28,453 bases of DNA from Streptomyces sp. NRRL S-337. Lineage in GTDB: Bacteria > Actinomycetota > Actinomycetes > Streptomycetales > Streptomycetaceae. Position 1 is the stretch's first letter. Every line of letters begins with the position of its first letter. This document shows positions 22,114 through 28,453 of this stretch, in pieces. Made by a program: the position numbers and the translations under genes. The stretch is taken from positions 1 to 28,453 of the forward strand of contig NZ_JOIX01000086.1 of NCBI RefSeq assembly GCF_000720175.1, given 5' to 3'. The notes under the pieces were generated by a model. It was given only the letters and a program-made list of their open reading frames with translations, was not told the DNA's origin and did no database searches.

Positions 22114-22785
22114 ATGGGGAAGTACGCGACGCACATCGTCTGGGACTGGAACGGCACGCTGTTCCACGACATCGACGCCGTCATCGGGGCGACCAACTCC
22201 GCCTTCGCCGAGATCGGCCTGGAGCCGATCACACTGGAGATGTACCGCGAGCTGTACTGCGTCCCCGTGCCGCGCTTCTACGAGCGGCTGATGGGACGGC
22301 TGCCGACGGAGACCGAGTGGCTGGTGATGGACGAGACGTTCCACCGGCACTACTCCGAGCACCGGCTGGCGTGCGGGCTCGCCGAGGGCGTGGACCTGCT
22401 GCTGGAGGCGTGGCAGACGGCCGGCGGCAGCCAGTCGATCCTCAGCATGTTCGGGCACGACGAGCTGATACCCCTGGTCCGGGGCTTCGGGATCGAGTCG
22501 CGGTTCGTGCTGGTCGAGGGCAGGACCGGGCCGTCCGGCGGCACGAAGGCGGCGCAGATGGTGCGCCACCTGGCGGCGCTGACGGAGGTGGACCCGGGCC
22601 GTACGGTCGTGATCGGTGACGCGGTGGACGATGCGGTGGCCGCGCGGGAGGCGGGCGCCTCGGCGGTGCTCTACACGGGCGGCTCGCACAGCCGCGCCAG
22701 CCTGGAGACCGCCGCGGTGCCGGGAGTCCCGGTGGTCGACACCCTCGCCGAGGCCGTGGAGCTTGCGGGCGCCATGGTGGCGTAG
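22114..22785 (+). CDS. HAD-superfamily hydrolase with DxN motif I
   Basis: The 223-residue protein has HAD motif I as VWDWNGTLF (nucleophile Asp11), motif II near ILSMFG, the lysine of motif III in GGTKAAQM and motif IV VVIGDAVDDAVAAREAG (about 168-184), with a helical cap between motifs I and II. This is the layout of phosphoglycolate-phosphatase-like HAD enzymes, but the second Asp of DxDGT, the usual acid/base for phosphatases, is Asn13. Substrate unknown. The ATG at 22114 has GGGGAAAGC directly upstream. It follows the DUF6912 gene. Confidence 0.88.
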   Translation: MGKYATHIVWDWNGTLFHDIDAVIGATNSAFAEIGLEPITLEMYRELYCVPVPRFYERLMGRLPTETEWLVMDETFHRHYSEHRLACGLAEGVDLLLEAWQTAGGSQSILSMFGHDELIPLVRGFGIESRFVLVEGRTGPSGGTKAAQMVRHLAALTEVDPGRTVVIGDAVDDAVAAREAGASAVLYTGGSHSRASLETAAVPGVPVVDTLAEAVELAGAMVA

Positions 22786-23021
22786 GGGGACCTCCCGGGG
22801 ACTCCGGTGGTCGGTGGCCGGGGACTCCGGTGACGCCGGCTCTCCGGTCGCCCTGGCGCTCCGGTGGCCGGGGACCCCGTGGTCCGGCGGGAGAAACCGC
22901 CCGGGCACGTCGCTTTCCGGCCACGCATACGCCGGCCCGGCAGTACGTTGTCCAGAAGGGCCAAGTTCGGGCAGAGGTTTTGTACTCCCACGGCCCATGA
23001 CGGCACCCGTACCGGGAGCGA
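22786..23021. other. Gene-free spacer with short GC-rich repeats
   Basis: The left part of the roughly 500-bp gap before the glutamate dehydrogenase gene carries an imperfect repeat: GGGGACTCCGGTG occurs at 22797-22809 and 22820-22832, and related CTCCGGTGGCCGGGGAC at about 22859. The right part (about 22952-22986) has AGTAC and GTACT about 30 bases apart as an inverted pair. No protein-coding gene is supported. Confidence 0.5.
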
Positions 23022-23027
23022 TAGCCT
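22998..23027 (+). promoter_or_regulatory. Putative promoter of the gdh leader
   Basis: TGACGG (22998-23003) and TAGCCT (23022-23027) are spaced by 18 bases, an acceptable -35/-10 pair for the main sigma factor. Transcription would start near 23034, exactly at a GTG codon, giving either a leaderless small frame or a 256-base leader for the glutamate dehydrogenase gene. Confidence 0.4.
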
Positions 23028-23033
23028 TGCACC

Positions 23034-23289
23034 GTGATCAGCGCGATAACCCGCGGGGGCATCGAGGCCCCTGCCGTGCGCCCGGGACACTTCCGTGACC
23101 GGGCGGTCGCTGGTCGTTGCGGCCGACACTTGCTGCCGACTTCGTCCGAGAATGTCGACAACGGCACGGCCCCCCCTCATCGCGGTACATCGCCGGCAGT
23201 GACAGGACACCCCGCGTCACGGCGTTGTGCGGCTTCCACACAGTTCTTCCACGACGTCACGCAACGGCGCGCGACAGGAGCCAGAGGAC
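23034..23289 (+). other. Leader of glutamate dehydrogenase gene, with possible leaderless frame
   Basis: A 105-codon frame starts with GTG at 23034, 6 bases after the TAGCCT box, and runs into gdh out of frame, ending at 23351. Its first 25 codons (VISAITRGGIEAPAVRPGHF and on) have Streptomyces-like third-position G+C; the remainder does not. It may be a leader peptide, a truncated remnant or untranslated leader. I recognise no family, so it is not called as a gene. Confidence 0.3.
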
Positions 23290-26200
23290 ATGCAGACCAA
23301 GCTGGACGAAGCCAAAACCGAGCTGCTCGCCAGGGCCGCCCGGGTCGTTGAGAGCAGCCCGGCCGGGGGCAAGCACCCGGTACGGGGGATCGACCCGGAC
23401 ACCCTTGCGGGATACCTCCAGCGCTACTACCTGCACACCGCCCCCGAGGACCTGATCGACCGCGACCCGGTCGACGTCTTCGGCGCCGCGCTCTCGCACC
23501 ACCGCCTTGCGCAGACGCGCCCCCAGGGCACCGCCAACGTCCGGGTGCACACCCCGACCGTCGAGGAGAACGGCTGGACCTGCAGCCACTCCGTCGTCGA
23601 GGTCGTCACCGACGACATGCCGTTCCTGGTCGACTCGGTCACCAACGAGCTCTCCCGGCAGGGCCGCGGCATCCACGTCGTCATCCACCCGCAGGTCACC
23701 GTCCGCCGCGACGTCGCCGGCCAGCTCATCGAGCTCCTCGACACCAACGGCGACGCCCGCGGCAACGGCAAGGCCAAGGCCGCCGAGCTGCCGCACGACG
23801 CGGTGACCGAGTCCTGGATCCACGTCGAGATCGACCGTGAGACCGACCGCGAGGACCTGACGCAGATCACCGCCGATCTGCTGCGGGTGCTGTCCGACGT
23901 CCGCGAGGCCGTCGAGGACTGGGAGAAGATGCGCGCCGGCGCGCTGCGCATCGCCGACCAGCTGCCCACCGAGCCGCTCGCCGACGACCTGCGCGAACTG
24001 GAGGTGGAGGAGGCCCAGGAGCTGCTGCGGTGGCTGTCCGACGACCACTTCACGTTCCTCGGCTACCGCGAGTACGAGCTGAGCTCCGCGCCCGGTGAGG
24101 GCGGCATCCAGGAGGACGTGCTGACTGCGGTCCCCGGTACCGGCCTGGGCATCCTGCGCGCCGACCCGCCGCACCGCGAGAGCGACGCCGGGCACCCGGT
24201 CTCGCCGTCCTTCAACCGGCTGCCCGCGGACGCCCGCGCCAAGGCCCGCGAGCACAAGCTGCTGATCCTGACCAAGGCCAACAGCCGCGCCACCGTCCAC
24301 CGCCCGTCCTACCTCGACTACGTCGGCGTCAAGAAGTTCGACGAGCAGGGCAACGTCATCGGTGAGCGGCGCTTCCTGGGCCTGTTCTCCTCGGCCGCGT
24401 ACACCGAATCGGTGCGCCGGGTGCCGGTCATCCGCCGCAAGGTCGCCGAGGTCCTGGAGGGCGCGGGCTTCGGCCCGGACAGCCACGACGGCCGCGACCT
24501 GCTGCAGATCCTGGAGACCTACCCCCGCGACGAGCTGTTCCAGACGCCCGTCGACGAGCTGCGGTCCATCGCCACCAGCGTGCTCTACCTCCAGGAGCGG
24601 CGCCGGCTGCGGCTCTTCCTGCGCCAGGACGAGTACGGCCGCTACTACTCCGCGCTGGTCTACCTCCCGCGCGACCGCTACACCACCGCCGTCCGGCTGC
24701 GCCTGATCGAGATCCTCAAGGAGGAACTGGGCGGCACCAGCGTCGACTTCACGGCCTGGAACACCGAATCCGTCCTGTCCCGCCTGCACTTCGTCATCCG
24801 GGTCCCGGCCGGGTCCACCCTCCCCGACCTCACCGACGCCGACGCGGACCGCATCGAGAACCGCCTGGTGGAGGCGGCCCGCTCCTGGTCCGACGGGTTC
24901 GGCGAGGCCCTGGTCGCCGAGGTCGGCGAGGAGCGCGCCGCCGAGCTGCAGCGCCGCTACAGCCACGCCTTCCCCGAGGGCTACAAGGCCGACAACAGCC
25001 CGCGCAGCGCGGTCGCCGACCTGACGCACCTGGAGAAGCTCACCGAGGAGCCCGGCAAGGACTTCTCCGTCAGCCTCTACGAGCCGGTCGGCGCCGGCCC
25101 CGGCGAGCGCCGCTTCAAGATCTACCGCAGGGGCGAGCAGGTCTCGCTGTCGCGGGTGCTGCCCGGTCTGAACCGCCTGGGCGTCGAGGTCGTCGACGAG
25201 CGCCCGCACGAGCTGCGACTGGCCGACGGCAGCCGCGCCTGGATCTACGACTTCGGGCTGCGGATGCCGGAGCACATCAAGGGCGACGACGCCCGCGAGC
25301 GCTTCCAGGACGCCTTCACCGCGGTGTGGACCGGCGCCGCCGAGAGCGACAACTTCAACCAGCTGGTGCTCCGGGCCGGCCTCAACTGGCGCCAGGCGAT
25401 GGTGCTGCGGGCCTACGCCAAGTACCTGCGGCAGGCGGGCTCCACGTTCAGCCAGACGTACATGGAGGACACCCTCGCCAACAACGTCCACACCACCCGG
25501 CTGCTGGTCTCGCTGTTCGAGGCGCGGATGTCCCCGGAGCGGCAGAGCGCCGGCCGGGAGCTGACCGACGGGCTGCTGGAGGAGCTGGACGGCGCCCTGG
25601 ACCAGGTCGCGTCCCTGGACGAGGACCGCATCCTGCGGGCCTTCCTGACCGTCATCAAGGCGACCCTGCGCACGAACCACTACCAGAAGAACCGTCAGGG
25701 CGAGCCGCACGGCTACCTGTCGATGAAGCTGGACCCGCAGGCCATCCCCGACCTGCCGGCGCCCCGCCCGGCGTACGAGATCTGGGTGTACTCCCCCCGC
25801 GTGGAGGGCGTCCATCTCCGCTTCGGCAAGGTCGCGCGCGGTGGTCTGCGCTGGTCGGACCGCCGGGAGGACTTCCGGACGGAGATCCTCGGCCTGGTCA
25901 AGGCGCAGATGGTCAAGAACACCGTCATCGTGCCGGTCGGCGCGAAGGGCGGCTTCGTCGGCAAGCAGCTGCCGGACCCGGCGCTGGACCGGGACGCCTG
26001 GCTGGCCGAGGGCATCGCCAGCTACCGGACCTTCATCTCGGGCCTGCTGGACATCACCGACAACCTGGTCGGCGGCGAGGTCGTCCACCCCAAGGACGTG
26101 GTCCGGCACGACGAGGACGACACGTACCTGGTCGTCGCCGCCGACAAGGGCACCGCGACGTTCTCCGACATCGCCAACGAGGTCGCCGAGTCCTACGGCT

Positions 26201-28248
26201 TCTGGCTCGGGGACGCCTTCGCCTCCGGCGGCAGCGCCGGCTACGACCACAAGGGCATGGGCATCACCGCCCGCGGTGCCTGGGAGTCGGTCAAGCGGCA
26301 CTTCCGCGAGCTGGGCGTGAACACCCAGACCGAGGACTTCACCGTCGTCGGCGTCGGCGACATGTCCGGTGACGTCTTCGGCAACGGCATGCTGCTCAGC
26401 GAGCACATCCGGCTGGTCGCCGCCTTCGACCACCGGCACATCTTCCTCGACCCCAACCCGGACGCGGCCACCTCGTACGCCGAGCGCCGCCGGCTCTTCG
26501 AACTGCCCCGCTCGTCCTGGGCGGACTACAACACCGAGCTGCTCTCGCAGGGCGGCGGCATCCACCCGCGCTCGGCCAAGTCCATCCCGATCAACGCGCA
26601 GGTGCGGGCCGCCCTCGGCATCGAGTCCGGCGTGAAGAAGATGACCCCGGCCGATCTGATGCGGGCCATCCTCAAGGCGCCGGTCGACCTGCTGTGGAAC
26701 GGCGGCATCGGCACGTACGTGAAGTCCTCGGTGGAGTCGCACGCCGACGTGGGCGACAAGTCCAACGACGCCATCCGCGTCAACGGCGAGGACCTGCGGG
26801 TCAAGGTCGTCGGCGAGGGCGGCAACCTGGGTCTGACGCAGCTGGGCCGGATCGAGTTCGCCACGGCCGGCGGGAAGATCAACACCGACGCGATCGACAA
26901 CAGCGCCGGTGTGGACACCTCCGACCACGAGGTCAACATCAAGATCCTGCTCAACGCCGTGGTGACCGAGGGCGACATGACGGTCAAGCAGCGCAACAAG
27001 CTGCTGGCCGAGATGACCGACGAGGTCGGCGCGCTGGTGCTGCGCAACAACTACGCGCAGAACACCGCCCTGGCCCTGGCCCTCGCCCAGTCGTCGAGCA
27101 TGCTCCACGCCCAGCAGCGGTTCATGCGCCGCCTGGTGCGGGACGGCCACCTCGACCGGGCGCTGGAGTTCCTGCCCACCGACCGGCAGATCCGTGAGCG
27201 GCTGACCGCCGGCCGCGGCCTGACCCAGCCCGAGACCGCGGTGCTGCTGGCCTACACCAAGATCACCGTCGCCGACGCGCTGATCAAGACCGGGATGCCG
27301 GACGACCCGTACCTCCAGCGGCTGCTGCACGCCTACTTCCCCTCGGCGCTGTACGAGCGGTTCCCCGAGCAGGTCGACGGGCACGCGCTGAGCCGCGAGA
27401 TCGTCACGACGGTGCTGGTCAACGACACCGTCAACACCGGCGGTACGAGCTTCCTGCACCGGATGCGGGAGGAGACCGGCGCCTCCCTCGAAGAGGTCGT
27501 CCGGGCGCACACCGCGGCCCGCGCGATCTTCCGGCTCAACCAGGTCTGGGACGACGTCGAGGCGCTCGACAATGTCGTCGCGGCCGACGTCCAGACCCGG
27601 ATCCGGCTGCACTCCCGCCGGCTGGTCGAGCGCGGCACCCGCTGGCTGCTCAACAACCGCCCGCAGCCGCTGGCGCTGTCGGAGACCATCGACTTCTTCT
27701 CCGAGCGGGTCGGGGAGGTCTGGGCGCAGCTGCCGAAGCTGCTCCAGGGCAGCGACCTGGAGTGGTTCGAGACGATCCTGGAGGAGCTGACCGGCGCGGG
27801 CGTGCCCGAGCAGCTGGCCGTCCAGGTGTCCGGCTTCTCGTCGGTCTTCCCGGCGCTGGACATCGTCGCGGTCGCCGACCGGATCGGCAAGGAGCCGCTG
27901 GAGGTCGCCGAGGTCTACTACGACCTGGGGGACCGGCTGCGGATCAACCAGCTCCTCGACCGGATCCTGGAGCTGCCGCGCAACGACCGCTGGCAGTCGA
28001 TGGCCCGCGCCTCGATCCGCGAGGACCTCTTCGCGGCGCACGCGGCGCTGACCGCGGACGTGCTGTCGGTGGGCAACGGCTCCTCGACGCCGGAGCAGCG
28101 GTTCAAGGCGTGGGAGCAGGCCAACGCGGCGATCCTGAGCCGTGCCCGGGCGACGCTGGAGGAGATCCACGGCTCGGAGGGCTTCGACCTGGCGAACCTC
28201 TCCGTCGCCATGCGGACCATGCGCACCCTGCTTCGTACGCACAGCTGA
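23290..28248 (+). CDS. gdhB: NAD-specific glutamate dehydrogenase, giant (about 180 kDa) type
   Basis: The 1652-residue enzyme catalyses NAD-dependent oxidative deamination of glutamate to 2-oxoglutarate and ammonia, feeding glutamate carbon into central metabolism. Its length and layout match the large class described in Streptomyces clavuligerus and Pseudomonas: a long N-terminal regulatory region (about 1-750), the catalytic core with PVGAKGGFVGKQLP (Lys886), the NAD-binding turn GVGDMSGDVFGNGML (starting 1021) and SGGSAGYDHKGMGI, and a long C-terminal helical region. The ATG at 23290 follows AGAGGAC. The gene stands alone with its own leader and terminator. The symbol gdhB is used for the S. 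clavuligerus enzyme; plain gdh is also in use. Confidence 0.97.
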   Translation: MQTKLDEAKTELLARAARVVESSPAGGKHPVRGIDPDTLAGYLQRYYLHTAPEDLIDRDPVDVFGAALSHHRLAQTRPQGTANVRVHTPTVEENGWTCSHSVVEVVTDDMPFLVDSVTNELSRQGRGIHVVIHPQVTVRRDVAGQLIELLDTNGDARGNGKAKAAELPHDAVTESWIHVEIDRETDREDLTQITADLLRVLSDVREAVEDWEKMRAGALRIADQLPTEPLADDLRELEVEEAQELLRWLSDDHFTFLGYREYELSSAPGEGGIQEDVLTAVPGTGLGILRADPPHRESDAGHPVSPSFNRLPADARAKAREHKLLILTKANSRATVHRPSYLDYVGVKKFDEQGNVIGERRFLGLFSSAAYTESVRRVPVIRRKVAEVLEGAGFGPDSHDGRDLLQILETYPRDELFQTPVDELRSIATSVLYLQERRRLRLFLRQDEYGRYYSALVYLPRDRYTTAVRLRLIEILKEELGGTSVDFTAWNTESVLSRLHFVIRVPAGSTLPDLTDADADRIENRLVEAARSWSDGFGEALVAEVGEERAAELQRRYSHAFPEGYKADNSPRSAVADLTHLEKLTEEPGKDFSVSLYEPVGAGPGERRFKIYRRGEQVSLSRVLPGLNRLGVEVVDERPHELRLADGSRAWIYDFGLRMPEHIKGDDARERFQDAFTAVWTGAAESDNFNQLVLRAGLNWRQAMVLRAYAKYLRQAGSTFSQTYMEDTLANNVHTTRLLVSLFEARMSPERQSAGRELTDGLLEELDGALDQVASLDEDRILRAFLTVIKATLRTNHYQKNRQGEPHGYLSMKLDPQAIPDLPAPRPAYEIWVYSPRVEGVHLRFGKVARGGLRWSDRREDFRTEILGLVKAQMVKNTVIVPVGAKGGFVGKQLPDPALDRDAWLAEGIASYRTFISGLLDITDNLVGGEVVHPKDVVRHDEDDTYLVVAADKGTATFSDIANEVAESYGFWLGDAFASGGSAGYDHKGMGITARGAWESVKRHFRELGVNTQTEDFTVVGVGDMSGDVFGNGMLLSEHIRLVAAFDHRHIFLDPNPDAATSYAERRRLFELPRSSWADYNTELLSQGGGIHPRSAKSIPINAQVRAALGIESGVKKMTPADLMRAILKAPVDLLWNGGIGTYVKSSVESHADVGDKSNDAIRVNGEDLRVKVVGEGGNLGLTQLGRIEFATAGGKINTDAIDNSAGVDTSDHEVNIKILLNAVVTEGDMTVKQRNKLLAEMTDEVGALVLRNNYAQNTALALALAQSSSMLHAQQRFMRRLVRDGHLDRALEFLPTDRQIRERLTAGRGLTQPETAVLLAYTKITVADALIKTGMPDDPYLQRLLHAYFPSALYERFPEQVDGHALSREIVTTVLVNDTVNTGGTSFLHRMREETGASLEEVVRAHTAARAIFRLNQVWDDVEALDNVVAADVQTRIRLHSRRLVERGTRWLLNNRPQPLALSETIDFFSERVGEVWAQLPKLLQGSDLEWFETILEELTGAGVPEQLAVQVSGFSSVFPALDIVAVADRIGKEPLEVAEVYYDLGDRLRINQLLDRILELPRNDRWQSMARASIREDLFAAHAALTADVLSVGNGSSTPEQRFKAWEQANAAILSRARATLEEIHGSEGFDLANLSVAMRTMRTLLRTHS

Positions 28249-28276
28249 GCCGCCCGGTAGGACGGTGAGGACGGCG

Positions 28277-28309
28277 ACGGCCCCGGAGCACAAGGCTCCG
28301 GGGCCGTTC
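28277..28309 (+). terminator. Hairpin terminator after glutamate dehydrogenase gene
   Basis: ACGGCCCCGGAGC (28277-28289) and GCTCCGGGGCCGT (28295-28307) form a perfect 13-bp stem with loop ACAAG, followed by TCC. It lies between convergent genes and could serve both. Confidence 0.88.
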
Positions 28310-28329
28310 CCGTTGCGGCGCCGCGCGGG

Positions 28330-28453
28330 CTACTTGCCGGTCTCCTTCTCGTAGGCCTTGATGACCTCGTCGGTGGGGCCGTCCATCAGCAGTTCGCCGC
28401 GTTCCAGCCACAGCACGCGGTCGCAGGTGTCGCGGATGGACTTGTTGTTGTGG
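28330..28453 (-). CDS. ABC transporter ATP-binding protein, C-terminal end (partial)
   Basis: Only the last 40 codons and the TAG stop are in the window. They read HNNKSIRDTCDRVLWLERGE and end DEVIKAYEKETGK. The leading histidine fits the H-loop of an ABC ATPase, and CDRVLWLERG-x-L-x-x-DGPTDEV is the usual end of the domain. The form resembles ATPases of polysaccharide or teichoic-acid export systems (TagH/Wzt-like), but so short a piece cannot fix the substrate. The rest of the gene lies beyond the right edge. Confidence 0.85.
   Translation of the reverse strand, partial: HNNKSIRDTCDRVLWLERGELLMDGPTDEVIKAYEKETGK

Noticed and set aside
22671..23210. 179-codon minus-strand frame (contains MSCHCRRC and Cys-rich start) before gdh
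   Set aside because: Overlaps the HAD gene's 3' end and the putative gdh promoter; weak codon bias and no family recognised.
23257..28293. 1678-codon minus-strand open frame opposite glutamate dehydrogenase
   Set aside because: It mirrors the codon bias of the real gene, is Val/Leu/Asp/Gly-rich without domain motifs, and spans the gdh terminator.
1..28453. CRISPR arrays, insertion sequences, prophage genes or attachment sites
   Set aside because: No regularly spaced repeats with spacers, transposase or integrase motifs, or tRNA targets were seen; repeats present are short, local and diverged.

Overview
The window is a piece of a high-GC actinobacterial chromosome, almost certainly from Streptomyces or a close relative. 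The evidence is the very high G+C at third codon positions, frequent GTG starts, a Streptomyces-type 5S rRNA 3' end, the gene order mtnA-mtrA-mtrB-lpqB-comF-hpf-(response regulator)-secA, and a giant NAD-glutamate dehydrogenase of about 1650 residues. I saw no phage, insertion sequence, CRISPR array or tRNA. I noticed no in-frame TTA (bldA-dependent) codon in any gene called here.

Layout. (1) 1-100: 3' end of a 5S rRNA gene (end of an rRNA operon) and its strong terminator, followed by about 310 bp without a gene. (2) 414-6039, minus strand: a tightly packed five-gene operon, in transcription order a GDPD-type membrane-domain protein, a DUF4129 protein, a DUF4350 protein, a MoxR AAA+ ATPase and a DUF58 protein. 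The last four joints are short gaps or overlaps, so the five are probably made together as a membrane-linked AAA+ system of unknown function. (3) 6192-13163, plus strand: mtnA (methionine salvage), then the envelope-sensing cassette mtrA-mtrB-lpqB, with start/stop overlaps at mtnA/mtrA and mtrB/lpqB, then a ComF-type phosphoribosyltransferase. (4) 13477-15156, plus strand: the long-form ribosome hibernation factor hpf and an orphan NarL-type response regulator. (5) 15343-17324, minus strand: an AlkX/YcaQ-type DNA glycosylase and a GNAT acetyltransferase. (6) 17575-20394, plus strand: secA. (7) 20457-22785: an Rv3235-family protein (minus), a DUF6912 protein and a HAD hydrolase (both plus). (8) 23290-28248, plus strand: the giant NAD-dependent glutamate dehydrogenase and its terminator, then the last 40 codons of an ABC-transporter ATPase on the minus strand.

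How the genes fit together. The mtrA-mtrB-lpqB-comF-hpf-secA order is shared with Mycobacterium (mtrA-mtrB-lpqB-Rv3242c-Rv3241c-secA1), so most of the window is old, vertically inherited core chromosome: envelope homeostasis (MtrAB-LpqB), protein export (SecA), ribosome dormancy (HPF), DNA repair and nitrogen metabolism. The least understood parts are the MoxR/DUF58 membrane operon, the unusually structured leaders (hpf, DUF6912, gdh), the orphan response regulator and several repeat-bearing protein tails. I did not find a convincing new defence or mobile system. The findings below are second-look items in a largely conserved region.
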